Positions 36,529 to 46,300 of a stretch of 64,000 nucleotides of DNA are shown in pieces. This DNA comes from Cellulomonas marina (GTDB lineage: Bacteria; Actinomycetota; Actinomycetes; Actinomycetales; Cellulomonadaceae): the NCBI RefSeq assembly GCF_900111925.1, contig NZ_FOKA01000014.1, positions 37,517-101,516 on the forward strand. The letters run 5' to 3'. Numbering within the stretch: position 1 is the first letter of the stretch; every line of letters starts with the position of its first letter. The notes under the pieces were generated by a model that was given only the letters and a program-made list of their open reading frames with translations, was not told the DNA's origin and ran no database searches. The position numbers were made by a program, and so were the translations under genes.

Positions 36529-37494
36529 ATGACGTCGACGCCCCGCCGGCCGGACACCGCCACGTCCCGCGCCGCCACCACGGCCGCGGCCGACCCGGAC
36601 GCCCGGGCCGCGGGCCGCCCGGGTGCCGGGGCCCCGACGGACGACGGCTGCTCCGCGGCCGACGCGATCGCGCTCCTCGGCCTCGTCGCCGAGCTCGAGC
36701 ACGAGTCCTTCGCCCGGCTCGCGGCGGACGCTGCGGTCGCCCCCAGCCTCGAACAGAGCCTGCAGCTGTCGCGCCTCGCGGTCGAGGCCGTCGCGCGGCG
36801 GGACCGGGTGCTCACGCGGGTCACGGAGCTCGGCGGGGACCCGGTCGACGCGATGCGCCCCTACGAGCACATGCTCGACGACTTCGACGCCCGCACGACG
36901 CCGTCCTCGTGGTGGGAGCGCCTGCTCAAGGTGTACGTGGGCTACGGCGTGGCGGACGACTTCTGCCGCCTCGCGGCGGCCGGCCTCGACGAGCGCTCAC
37001 GTGAGCTGGTCCTCGAGGTGCTGCAGGACGCGTCGCACGCCGAGCTCGCGGTGGCCGAGCTGGACGCCGCCGGGGCCGGCAACGACGTGCTGGCCGCCCG
37101 TCTCGCCCTGTGGGGCCGTCGGCTGGTGGGCGAGGCGCTCGGCACCGTGCAGCGGCTCGTCGTCGAGCACCCGACGCTGGCGCGGCTCATCGCCGAGCGG
37201 CCCGGTGCCCGCACCGCCACGGGACGCACCGGGCGCGACGCGACGGCGCCCGGCGTGCCGGTCGTCGCGGCGCCTGCGGCCCCGCTCGCGGTGGCGTCCC
37301 CGGTGGCCGCCTCGGTGGCTGCCCCGGAGAGCGGGGGCCACGGCCGTCGCTTCGGCCTCCACCGCCGCCGCCCGGCGGCCGTCCCCGTGCCCGCCTCCGT
37401 CGACCCGGCCACGGCGGAGGCCACGGCGGGGATCTTCGGGGAGCTGACCGCCGAGCACACGCGCCGCATGACGCGGCTGGGCCTCACGGCCTGA
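36529..37494 (+). CDS. ferritin-like fold protein (MiaE-like)
   Basis: A 321-residue protein. Residues 45-225 are helical and carry Glu/His residues spaced as in a ferritin-like di-iron bundle (ELEHESF, PYEHMLDDF, DASHAELA), matching the actinobacterial MiaE_2-type family. Family naming suggests tRNA hydroxylation, but this is unproven for the group. The N-terminal 40 residues and a segment around 225-290 are low complexity (Ala/Pro/Val). In M. tuberculosis the counterpart also lies beside the rhlE-type helicase. It ends shortly before a perfect palindromic terminator. Confidence 0.8.
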   Translation: MTSTPRRPDTATSRAATTAAADPDARAAGRPGAGAPTDDGCSAADAIALLGLVAELEHESFARLAADAAVAPSLEQSLQLSRLAVEAVARRDRVLTRVTELGGDPVDAMRPYEHMLDDFDARTTPSSWWERLLKVYVGYGVADDFCRLAAAGLDERSRELVLEVLQDASHAELAVAELDAAGAGNDVLAARLALWGRRLVGEALGTVQRLVVEHPTLARLIAERPGARTATGRTGRDATAPGVPVVAAPAAPLAVASPVAASVAAPESGGHGRRFGLHRRRPAAVPVPASVDPATAEATAGIFGELTAEHTRRMTRLGLTA

Positions 37495-37567
37495 GCGCGC
37501 CCGTCCCACACGGCGGCGGCGTGGACGGACGCCAGGAGGGCGACAGGCCCGGCACCGGTGACGTGAC

Positions 37568-37601
37568 GAGGGCCCTGCACGGCGCGCCGTGCAGGGCCCT
37601 C
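37568..37601. terminator. two-way terminator, perfect 34-bp palindrome
   Basis: GAGGGCCCTGCACGGCG is followed directly by its reverse complement. It lies between the convergent ferritin-like and DUF3107 genes. Confidence 0.88.
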
Positions 37602-37630
37602 CTCGTCGGCCTCCGCGGCCGGAGCAGGGG

Positions 37631-37861
37631 TCAGATGGAGCCGAAGCCCACGCGCCCCTTGGTCTCCGTGCCGATCTCCACGTAGCCGATCGCGCTCGTC
37701 GGGACGATCACGCGCCGTCCCTTGCTGTCGGTGAGCTCGAGCGTCGCGCCGCCGCCGAGCGCCTCGGTGACCGCTGCGGCCACCGCGTCCGCCGACTGGT
37801 CGGACTCGAGCACGAGCTCGCGGGGCAGGTTCTGCACACCGATGGTGATGTCCACCGTCAT
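37631..37861 (-). CDS. DUF3107 family protein
   Basis: A 76-residue soluble protein, close in sequence to the mycobacterial 9.4-kDa antigen family (TB9.4/Rv3208A), with conserved segments ITIGVQNLPRELVLE and IGYVEIG. Function unknown. It lies downstream of the TetR gene on the same strand with a gap of 33 bp, so the two may form an operon. The ATG at 37861 has a GAGGAGACG ribosome binding site. Confidence 0.9.
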   Translation of the reverse strand: MTVDITIGVQNLPRELVLESDQSADAVAAAVTEALGGGATLELTDSKGRRVIVPTSAIGYVEIGTETKGRVGFGSI

Positions 37862-37894
37862 CGTCTCCTCATGATCAGGTCGAGCACGGCGACC

Positions 37895-38731
37895 CTATCC
37901 CGCCACCTGCACGCCCTGCCCGCCGGCCCCGACAGCGCCGGGCAGGGCACCGGCGGTGCTCGCGGGGACCCCCGCGACGGCGCCCGACGGCGCGGGACGC
38001 GCGACCCCGAGCACCCCGTCCCAGGACAGCGCCGTGACGAGCTCGACCGCCTCGTCGGGGCCGAGGCCGTCCGGGCTGCGCAACCGGTGCGTGGCCGCCC
38101 CCCGGGCCAGGGCGACGAGCGCGACGGAGGCCAGGCGCGCCTGGGCGGGGGTGAGCGACGCCGTCGCCTCCAGGGCCGCCGCCACCCGCTGCGCCACCTG
38201 GAGGGAGGCGCTCTCCACCCGCTCGCGGACGCCCGGGTCGTGCCGCACGTCCGACTCGAACAGCAGGCTCGACGACTCGCCGGCCACGTCGACGAAGGCG
38301 AAGATCGCGTGCACGACGGCGTGCACGACCTGGCGTCCCCCGTCGGCGGGCACGGGTGCGGGCCCCAGCGCGGTGAGCGCGAGCTCGACCGTGCGCAGCA
38401 GCTCCTCGCCGCGCTGGTCGACGACGGCGAGGTACAGGTCGAGCTTCGACGGGAAGTGGCGGTAGAGCACGGGCTTGCCGACGCAGGCGCGATCGGCGAT
38501 GTCGTCCATCGAGACGTGGTGGTAGCCCTCGCGCGAGAAGAGCTCCTGCGCGACCTGGAGCACCTGCGTGCGGCGCTCGTCGCGCGCGAGGCGCTGACCG
38601 CGGATGCGCGGGACCTCGCCGGTGACCGTCGGGACGGGGGCGGCCGCGGTGGCGCCCGTGCTCGTGCCCGGAGTCGTGCCCGTGCTCGTGCTCGTGCCCG
38701 GGTCCGTTCCGGTACCCGCGAGCGCGTCCAC
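37895..38731 (-). CDS. TetR family transcriptional regulator
   Basis: A 278-residue regulator. The N-terminal DNA-binding domain (about 50-100) reads TQVLQVAQELFSREGYHHVSMDDIADRACVGKPVLYRHFPSK, here the typical TetR helix-turn-helix. The rest is an all-alpha ligand and dimer domain. The GTG at 38731 is supported by TACCAT 6 nt upstream (leaderless), which leaves a Thr/Gly/Ala-rich extension of 45 residues; a later GTG would remove most of it. It matches the position of Rv3208 in M. tuberculosis. Divergent from the DUF3152 gene across a 12-copy hexamer repeat. The ligand is unknown. Confidence 0.87.
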   Translation of the reverse strand: MDALAGTGTDPGTSTSTGTTPGTSTGATAAAPVPTVTGEVPRIRGQRLARDERRTQVLQVAQELFSREGYHHVSMDDIADRACVGKPVLYRHFPSKLDLYLAVVDQRGEELLRTVELALTALGPAPVPADGGRQVVHAVVHAIFAFVDVAGESSSLLFESDVRHDPGVRERVESASLQVAQRVAAALEATASLTPAQARLASVALVALARGAATHRLRSPDGLGPDEAVELVTALSWDGVLGVARPAPSGAVAGVPASTAGALPGAVGAGGQGVQVAG

Positions 38732-38737
38732 GGCGCG

Positions 38738-38743
38738 ATGGTA
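38738..38743 (-). promoter_or_regulatory. -10 box of the tetR gene (leaderless)
   Basis: TACCAT on the minus strand ends 6 nt before the GTG at 38731, supporting that start. Confidence 0.5.
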
Positions 38744-38815
38744 CGGCCTGCGTGGGGGCCGGCGGGAGCCTCCGGACGGGCAGTTGATCGGCCCAGCACC
38801 TGCGCGTGCGCCGTC

Positions 38816-38887
38816 GGGTGCGGGTGCGGGTGCGGGTGCGGGTGCGGGTGCGGGTGCGGGTGCGGGTGCGGGTGCGGGTGCGGGTGC
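38816..38887. repeat. 6-nt tandem repeat, twelve exact copies, in a divergent promoter
   Basis: GGGTGC is repeated twelve times without change, ending 12 nt before the GTG of the DUF3152 gene. It occupies the place where the -35 box and spacer of that gene should be (possible -10 GAGCAT at 38888-38893). Confidence 0.95.
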
Positions 38888-38899
38888 GAGCATGGGGTC

Positions 38900-39826
38900 G
38901 TGCTCCGACCCCTCCCCGCCCGTCGGCCCCTGGTGCCCCCACCGGTGGGCGACGGGCCGCGACCGGTCGTGGCGGCGGCCGTCGTCGGGCTGTCCCTCGT
39001 CGCGGGCCTCGCTGTGGGGTCGGGCCTCGTCGGCGGGGGCGACGAGGCCCCCCGGACCGCCCGTGCCGTCGCGGCGGCCGACGCCGGCGCGGCGCCCACG
39101 ACCACCGGTCAGGACGGCGTGCAGGACGGCGTGCAGGACGGCGCGCAGGACGGCGCGCAGGACGAGATCGGATCGGCGCCCGTGACCGCCGCGCCGCTCG
39201 TCCAGGAGCCGCTCGTGCAGCCGCCGGACCTCGGCGTGCTCCCCGAGGGTCTCGACGCCGCGGACCTCGCCGCCGGGTTGACCGGCACGGAGGTGCCCGA
39301 GGTCGCCACCGGCGCGCTCGAGGTGGTCCCCGGGTCCGGTGCGGCCGGTCCTGACGCCGGTCCGGGCGCGCGCGTCCGAACCGTGAGGGTCGAGGTCGAG
39401 GCGGGCCTGGCGGTCGACGGGGCGACCTTCGCGCAGTTCGTCATGCAGACCCTGGCGGACCCACGCTCCTGGGGCGGTGACGGCTCGACGACGTTCGTGC
39501 GCACGGACGGCGCCGCCGAGCTGCGCGTGGTGCTGGCCAGCCCCGACCTCACCGATGCGCTGTGCGCGCCGCTCGACACGGGTGGGCAGGTCTCCTGCGG
39601 GCGCGCCGGCGCCGCCGTCCTCAACTGGCGGCGGTGGGTGCTGGCCACGCCGGAGTTCGCCGACCGGACCGTCTACCGGCAGTACCTCGTCAACCACGAG
39701 GTCGGGCACCTGCTGGGCCACGGTCACCGCACGTGCCCCGGCGCGGGGCAGGTGGCGCCCGTCATGCAGCAGCAGACCCTCGGCGTGGCACCGTGCACCG
39801 CCAACGCCTGGCCCTTCCCGGGCTGA
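38900..39826 (+). CDS. DUF3152 protein, metzincin-like secreted or anchored protease
   Basis: A 308-residue protein with an N-terminal membrane anchor (VVAAAVVGLSLVAGLAVG, about 24-42), a linker with four QDG units from a 12-nt repeat, and a C-terminal domain containing HEVGHLLGHGH (His266, Glu267, His270, His276). This fits the metzincin zinc signature HExxHxxGxxH, followed by a Met in PVMQQQT that could be the Met-turn. Two pairs of Cys frame the site. It should act outside the membrane; the substrate is unknown. The GTG at 38900 is the only in-frame start between the hexamer repeat and the anchor. Confidence 0.85.
   Translation: MLRPLPARRPLVPPPVGDGPRPVVAAAVVGLSLVAGLAVGSGLVGGGDEAPRTARAVAAADAGAAPTTTGQDGVQDGVQDGAQDGAQDEIGSAPVTAAPLVQEPLVQPPDLGVLPEGLDAADLAAGLTGTEVPEVATGALEVVPGSGAAGPDAGPGARVRTVRVEVEAGLAVDGATFAQFVMQTLADPRSWGGDGSTTFVRTDGAAELRVVLASPDLTDALCAPLDTGGQVSCGRAGAAVLNWRRWVLATPEFADRTVYRQYLVNHEVGHLLGHGHRTCPGAGQVAPVMQQQTLGVAPCTANAWPFPG
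39110..39157. repeat. 12-nt tandem repeat, four copies, in the DUF3152 gene
   Basis: CAGGACGGCGTG occurs twice and CAGGACGGCGCG twice, encoding Gln-Asp-Gly-Val/Ala units in the linker after the membrane anchor. Confidence 0.9.
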
Positions 39827-39922
39827 CCTCCGGGGTGTCCTGAGCGGGGACGTCGTGGTCCCGTCCGCATGGCCGGGGTGCCGGTGCGGGGCGTGTCGGT
39901 GGGGTGTGCTGGGATCGTCCGC

Positions 39923-42900
39923 GTGACAGCGACGGTGGAGGACCGCCCCACGGCGGCGGGGGAGGCGGGCGGCGCGGGGACCGTGCGCGCGCCGGGCGGG
40001 ACGCGGGCGGTGCGGCTGGTGCGGCTGGTGCGGCCCGCGCTCGCGGACGGGCCCGTCTCCGGGCCCGGGGCGCCCGTCGTGCTCGACCCCGTGCAGCAGG
40101 AGGTCGCCGACCGCGTCGTGGCGGGGGTGACGGACGCCGGCGCCGGGCACCTGCTGGTGCTCGGCGCGCCCGGCAGCGGCCGGACGACGGTCCTGCTCGA
40201 GGCGGCGGTCGCGGCGGTGGCCGCCGGCCTGCCCGTGGAGGAGCTGCTCGTCCTGGCGGCCACGCGGCGCGCGGCGGCCGACCTGCGGGACCGGCTCGCG
40301 GCCCGGCTGCGCGGCACCGCGGGCCGGCCGCTGGTGCAGACCCCCGCCGCCGCGGCGTTCGCCGTGCTGCGTGCGCGGGCCGCCGCGCTCGGCGAGCGCC
40401 CGCCGACGCTCGTCAGCGGGCCCGAGCAGGACCTCGTCATCGCCGAGCTGCTGGAGGGGCACGCCGCCGGCGAGGGACGACGCGTGCCCTGGCCGACGGG
40501 TGTGCCTGCGGAGCCCGCGGGGGTCCGCGCGTTCCGGGACGAGCTGCGGGACCTGCTCATGCGGGCCGCCGAGCGCGGGCTCGGGCCGGCGGACCTCGCG
40601 GCCCTCGGCCGCAGGCTCGGCCGGCCCGAGTGGGAGGCGGCCGCGGCGGTCCACGAGGAGTACCTCGACGTGCTGGAGCTGCGGTCCGGCACACCGGACC
40701 TGGGTCCTCGCTTCGACCCCGCGGCCGTCGTGGCGGAGGCGGCGCGGGCTCTCGCGCGCTGGTCGCGGGAGGTGCCCGGCGTGGCGGCCCCCCGTCGCCG
40801 CCTCGTCCTCGTCGACGACCACCAGGAGAGCACGGCCGCGACGGCACAGCTGCTCGCGCGGTTCGCGGCGGACGGGGCGCGCGTCGTCCTGGCCGGCGAC
40901 CCCGACATCGCGGTGCAGACGTTCCGCGGTGCCCTGCCCTCGCTCGTCGGGCGGGCCGCCGTGGCGGGCGGCGCAGCCGGTGAGCTGGGCGCGACGACCC
41001 TGGTCCTGCCCCAGGTGTGGCGGCACGGGGCCGCCGTGCGCGCCGTGGTGCAGCGGGTCACCGAGCGGGTGCCCACCGCCGGGGTCGCGGCGCACCGCGC
41101 GGCCCCGTCGGCCACGAGCACGGCGACGAGCACGGCGACGAGGTCGACCACGAGTGGGACCGGAGGGGTGGTCCCAGCCGCCGGGACGAGCGCCGGGCCG
41201 GCCGCCGACGCGGGCCTCGTGCGGGCGGCGGTGCTCCCCAGCGCGGCGCAGGAGGCCGCCTGGGTGGTGCACGCGCTGCGCGCGGCCCACCACGAGGACG
41301 GCGTGCCGTGGCAGGAGATGGCCGTCGTGGCGCCGACGGGGGCCCGGGTCGCGGCCCTGCGGCGCGCGCTGGTCGCGGGTCAGGTGCCGGTGGCCGTGCT
41401 GGGCGCGGACGTCCCCCTGCGCGAGGAGCCGGCGGTCCGTCCGCTGCTGGAGGCCACGCGGGTCGCCCTCGGGGCCGATCCCCTCGACGCCGACACCGCC
41501 GCGCGCCTGCTGCAGTCGCCGCTCGGCGGCGTCGACGCCGTCGGGCTGCGTCGTCTGCGGCGTGCGCTGCGGGCGGAGGAGCTGGCCGCCGGTGGTGGCC
41601 GGTCGAGCGACGCGCTGCTCGTCGAGGCGCTGCTCGAGCCGGGCACGGTGCTGGCGCTGCCGTCCACGGTGACGCGGCCGGTCCTGCGCGTGGCGGCCGT
41701 GCTGGCCGCGGGCGCCAGGGAGGCGGCGCGCCCGGACGCGGACGCCCGGACCGTGCTGTGGGCGGTGTGGGAGGCCGCGGGACTGGCCGAGACGTGGCGC
41801 GCGGCCGCGCTGGGCGGGGGCGTCGCCGCCGAGCGGGCGGACCGGGACCTGGACGCGGTCGTCGCGCTCTTCCGTGCGGCGGAGACCTTCGTCGAGCGCA
41901 TGCCGCAGAGCCCGCCCGCGTCCTTCACCGACTGGCTCGTGGCGCAGGACCTGCCCGCGGACTCGCTCGCGGCGCGGGGGCGTCGCGCTGCGGTGTCCGT
42001 GCTCACGCCCGCCGGTGCATCGGCACGCGAGTGGGAGGTCGTCGTCGTGGTGGGGGTGCAGGACGGGGTATGGCCCGACCTGCGGCTGCGCGACTCGCTC
42101 CTGGGCGCGCAGGCGCTCGTCGACCACCTCGCGGGCCGTGCCACCGCCGCCACCGACCCGGCGGCGGCGCGCGCCGCGGTGCTCGGCGACGAGCTGCGTT
42201 CCTTCGCGCTCGCGTGCTCCCGCGCGCGCCGCACCCTGCTCGTGACGGCCGTCAGCGGGCCGGACGACCAGCCGTCCCCGCTCCTGGACCTCGTGCAGCC
42301 GCCGGCCCCGGGCGACGACGCCGGGTCCGAGGAGAAGGACGTCCGCGTCACCTCCGCGCCCTCGCCCTGGGACCTGCGCGGGGTCGTCGCACGGCTGCGG
42401 CGACGCCTCGAGGAGGCCGCGGCTGCGGGGGCCGAGGACCCCGTCGCGGCCCGTGCGCTCGCGCGGCTGGCCGCCCACGGCGTCGCCGGCGCCGACCCGG
42501 CGGGCTGGGCCGGACGGGCGGCCGTCTCCTCCGACGCGCCGCTGTGGGCGCCCGGGGAGCGCGTCCCGGTCTCCCCGAGCCGGCTGGAGACCGCGCACAC
42601 GTGCGCCCTGCGGTGGGCGCTGGAGAGCGCCGGCGGGACCGCCGGTGACTCCGGGCAGCAGTCGCTCGGGACGCTCGTGCACGCCATCGCGCAGGACCAC
42701 CCGCGCGGGACGCACGCGGAGCTCGCGGCGGCGCTCGACGCACGGTTCGAGGAGCTCGGGCTCGGCTCGGGCTGGCCGGCGCTGGCGACGCGGCGCAAGG
42801 CGGAGCGCATGGTCGAGCGGCTGGCGGCCTACCTGCGGGACGGCGGCACGCCCGTCGCGGTGGAGGCGCCGTTCCGGGTCGAGACCGACCGCGCCGTGGT

Positions 42901-43309
42901 GCGCGGGACCATCGACCGGGTGGAGCAGCTCGCCGACGGCAGCGTGCGGGTGGTGGACCTCAAGACGGGGTCGGCCGTGCCGACCGCCGCGGAGGCCGCG
43001 GTGAATCCGCAGCTCGGCGCCTACCAGCTCGCGCTCGACGCCGGCGCCGTCCCCGACGTGCCGCCCGGTGCCCCGTCCGCGGGGGCCCGCCTCGTCCACC
43101 TGGCGCACGGCTCGGCCGCGCCGACGTGCCGGGACCAGCAGCCCTTGGCCGACGCGGAGGACCCCGCCTGGTCCCGTGCCCTCGTCGACGAGGTCGCGGA
43201 GCGCATGGCCGCTTCCGCCTTCGACGCCGCCGTCAACCGGCGCTGCGACCGGTGCCCCGTGCGCCGCTCCTGCCCCGCACGCCCCGAGGGTGCGCAGGTG
43301 GCCGGGTGA
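39923..43309 (+). CDS. adnA: AdnA-like subunit of the AdnAB helicase-nuclease
   Basis: A 1128-residue UvrD-like helicase fused to a C-terminal RecB-type nuclease. The P-loop LGAPGSGRTTV near residue 80 has Arg where Lys is usual, so this motor may be weak. DDHQES stands for motif II. The nuclease domain (about 880-1128) shows GTLVHAI, IDRVE and VVDLKTG (catalytic Asp and Lys near 1010), then CDRCPVRRSC, a cluster of Cys likely to hold Fe-S. With the next gene it should form the actinobacterial AdnAB complex that resects double-strand breaks. GTG 39923 is preferred; an ATG at 39869 is possible. Its stop overlaps adnB (GTGA). Confidence 0.85.
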   Translation: MTATVEDRPTAAGEAGGAGTVRAPGGTRAVRLVRLVRPALADGPVSGPGAPVVLDPVQQEVADRVVAGVTDAGAGHLLVLGAPGSGRTTVLLEAAVAAVAAGLPVEELLVLAATRRAAADLRDRLAARLRGTAGRPLVQTPAAAAFAVLRARAAALGERPPTLVSGPEQDLVIAELLEGHAAGEGRRVPWPTGVPAEPAGVRAFRDELRDLLMRAAERGLGPADLAALGRRLGRPEWEAAAAVHEEYLDVLELRSGTPDLGPRFDPAAVVAEAARALARWSREVPGVAAPRRRLVLVDDHQESTAATAQLLARFAADGARVVLAGDPDIAVQTFRGALPSLVGRAAVAGGAAGELGATTLVLPQVWRHGAAVRAVVQRVTERVPTAGVAAHRAAPSATSTATSTATRSTTSGTGGVVPAAGTSAGPAADAGLVRAAVLPSAAQEAAWVVHALRAAHHEDGVPWQEMAVVAPTGARVAALRRALVAGQVPVAVLGADVPLREEPAVRPLLEATRVALGADPLDADTAARLLQSPLGGVDAVGLRRLRRALRAEELAAGGGRSSDALLVEALLEPGTVLALPSTVTRPVLRVAAVLAAGAREAARPDADARTVLWAVWEAAGLAETWRAAALGGGVAAERADRDLDAVVALFRAAETFVERMPQSPPASFTDWLVAQDLPADSLAARGRRAAVSVLTPAGASAREWEVVVVVGVQDGVWPDLRLRDSLLGAQALVDHLAGRATAATDPAAARAAVLGDELRSFALACSRARRTLLVTAVSGPDDQPSPLLDLVQPPAPGDDAGSEEKDVRVTSAPSPWDLRGVVARLRRRLEEAAAAGAEDPVAARALARLAAHGVAGADPAGWAGRAAVSSDAPLWAPGERVPVSPSRLETAHTCALRWALESAGGTAGDSGQQSLGTLVHAIAQDHPRGTHAELAAALDARFEELGLGSGWPALATRRKAERMVERLAAYLRDGGTPVAVEAPFRVETDRAVVRGTIDRVEQLADGSVRVVDLKTGSAVPTAAEAAVNPQLGAYQLALDAGAVPDVPPGAPSAGARLVHLAHGSAAPTCRDQQPLADAEDPAWSRALVDEVAERMAASAFDAAVNRRCDRCPVRRSCPARPEGAQVAG

Positions 43310-46300
43310 CGACCACGACGACGTCCCCCGGCGCGGGGCGCATGCCGGCCGCACCGGGCTTGGTCGCCGACGCCGCCGCGGCGCGCCTGACCGCGCTCGA
43401 GGTCGCCGACCTGCTCGGCCAGCACCCGCCGACCCCGGAGCAGCGGCGCGTCATCGAGGCACCGCTCGCCCCGGCGCTCGTCGTGGCGGGTGCCGGCTCG
43501 GGGAAGACCGAGACGATGGCCGGTCGCGTCGTCTGGCTGGTCGCGAACGGGTTCGTCGCGCCCGAGGAGGTCCTCGGGCTCACGTTCACGCGCAAGGCCG
43601 CGGGAGAGCTCGCGCTGCGCGTGCGCCAGCGGCTGCGCCAGCTGCGCCTGGCGCTGCGGGCCGCGGGGCTGGAGCCGGCCGTGCCCGCCGGCAGCGGGGG
43701 CGCGGGCGGCGGCACGGACGGCGGCGGTGCGGGTGGTAGCGGTGCGGGTGGTGGCGGTGCCGTGGGGCTGGCGGACCTCGACCGTCCGGTGGTGTCGACG
43801 TACAACGCCTACGCCGCGTCCGTCGTCGCGGACCACGCCGTGCGCCTGGGGCTCGAGCCCACCGCGCGGCTGCTGGGCGAGGCGTCCCAGTGGCAGCTCG
43901 CCAGCGAGACCGTCGAGGCGTGGGCGGGCGACCTCGACACCGACCGCGCGACCTCCACGGTGGTCCGCGCGGTGCTCGCGCTGTCCGGGGCGCTCGACGA
44001 GCACCTCCTCGACCCGGCCGTCGCGCGGGCGCAGGTGCAGGCGCTGGCGGCGGGCCTCGCCGCGACCCCGCCCACGGCGCCGACCGGCAAGGGCCGGCCG
44101 CGGCCCCTGCGCAAGGAGGCGCTCGAGGTGCTCCAGAGCCTCGAGCTGCGGGGCCGGCTGCTCGACCTCGTCGCCGACTACCGCGCCCGCAAGCGACGTG
44201 CCGACGCCATCGACCACGGGGACCAGATCGCGCTGGCCGCGCGCCTCGCGGAGTCGTTCGAGCCGGTCGCCGCGGGTGAGCGGGCGCGGTACCGGGTCGT
44301 CCTGCTCGACGAGTACCAGGACACGTCCTACGCCCAGGTCCGGCTCCTGCGCGCCCTGTTCGGCGGTGGCCACGCCGTGACCGCCGTCGGCGACCCCCAC
44401 CAGTCCATCTACGGCTGGCGCGGGGCCAGCGCGGGAGGGCTCGCCCGCTTCCCCGGCGAGTTCCCCGCTCGCGCCTCCGGGGCGACGTCCGCCTCGGACG
44501 TCGTCGCGCCGGGAGCCGGGGTACCGGGCGGACGCGTCCCGGGTCCGCTGCGGCCCGCTGACGTGCACCCGCTGTCGACGTCCTGGCGGAACGACCGCGC
44601 GGTCCTCGCCGTCGCGAACGCCGTGGCGGAGCCGCTCCGCGCGGGCGTGCGCGGCCTCGACCTGCCGGTGCTCGTCCCACGCCCCGGGGCCGGCGAGGGG
44701 CGCGTCCGCGCGCTCGTCGCCGGCACGGTGGAGGAGGAGGCCGCGGCGGTGGCCCGGCACCTGCGCGACCTGCGCGCCGGCACGGGGGCCGGCACAGGGG
44801 TCGGCACAGGGAACGGCACGGGTGCCGGAGCGGAGGACGGCAGGGCTCCGGTGACCGCCGCCGTGCTGTGCCGGCGGCGCTCGCAGTTCCCGCTCCTGCG
44901 TCGGGCTCTGCTGGACGCGGGGGTCCCTGTGGAGGTCGTGGGGCTCGGCGGGCTCCTCAGCACACCGGAGGTCGTCGACCTCGTCGCGGCGCTGCAGGTC
45001 GCCCACGACCCGGCGCGCGGCGACGCCATGGTGCGGCTGCTCACCGGCGCTCACGTGCGCCTGGGCGCGGCCGACCTGCACGCGCTGCACGAGTGGGCGC
45101 GCGAGCTGGCGGGCCGGGGCGCACCGGCGGCACCCGCCGCCCTGCCGACGGACACGCCGACGACAGGCCCCGCGCCGACGGGTCCTGCGCCGACCGGCCC
45201 GTCGACGACGGGCGCACCGGTCGAGGCGGACGCGGCGGACCTCCGCAGCCTCGTCGACGCGGTCGACGAGCTCCCGCCGCCGCGGTGGACCGGCCCCGGC
45301 GGCCGTCGGCTGACGCCCGTCGCCCGGGAGCGGCTCGCCGGGCTCGCCCGGTTGCTGCGAACCCTGCGCCAGCACACCTACCTGACGGTCCCGGAGCTCG
45401 TGGCCGAGGCCGAGCGGCTGCTCGGGCTCGACCTGGAGGTGGCCGCCCGGGGCGGCACCACCCCCGGTCTCGCGCGGGCCGCGCTCGACGCCTTCGGCGA
45501 CGTCGCGGTCGAGTTCACCCGCACCGCCGACCAGGCCACGCTCGGCGCGTTCCTCGCCTGGCTCGAGACGGCCGAGGAGGTGGAGGACGGCCTGGACGCC
45601 CCCGTCACGCCGCCGGACCCGCGCGCGGTGCAGCTCGTGACCGTGCACGGGGCCAAGGGCCTGGAGTGGGACGCGGTGGTCGTGGCCGGTCTCCTCGACG
45701 GCACGCTGCCGAAGGTCAAGGCGCTCGGTCCGGAGGGGCCGCGCGACTGGGGCTGGGCCCGGGACCCGGGCGCCCTGCCGGCACCGCTGCGGGGCGACCG
45801 CGCGGACCTGCCGACGCTCGACGTGGTGGGCGCGGCCGACGCCGCGGAGCTGCACGCGCGGCTCGACGCGTACCGCCAGGAGGCCGGCCTGCACGAGCTG
45901 GCGGAGGAGCGGCGGCTCATGTACGTGGCGGTCACCCGGGCGCGCGAGGACCTGCTGCTGACGGCGGCCTGGTGGGGGGACGGGTCGCGGCCGCGTGCGC
46001 TGTCGCCGTTCCTCACCGAGCTCCTCGAGGCGCCGGAGCCGCTGGTCGAGCTCGTGCACCGCGCCCCGGAGCCGGAGCCGGACGCGAGCAACCCGCGCGA
46101 GGACCTCACCGCCGCCGTCTCCTGGCCGGCCGACCCCTTCGGCGGCAGCCCGCGCCGGGAGGCGGTCGAACGGGCCGCGCAGCAGGTGCTGGTGCAGGCG
46201 GACGCCGCGGGCCCGGAGCTCGCCGACCTGACCAGCGGCGACGCAGCCCTCGACGCGCTCATCGGGAGGCTTCTCGACGAGCGGTCCCGCTCGGCCGCAC

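Noticed and set aside
39869..39922. ATG at 39869 as the start of adnA
   Set aside because: No ribosome binding site, and the added residues are not typical. The GTG at 39923 with a -10-like TGGGAT 7 nt before it is a better start. Not fully excluded.
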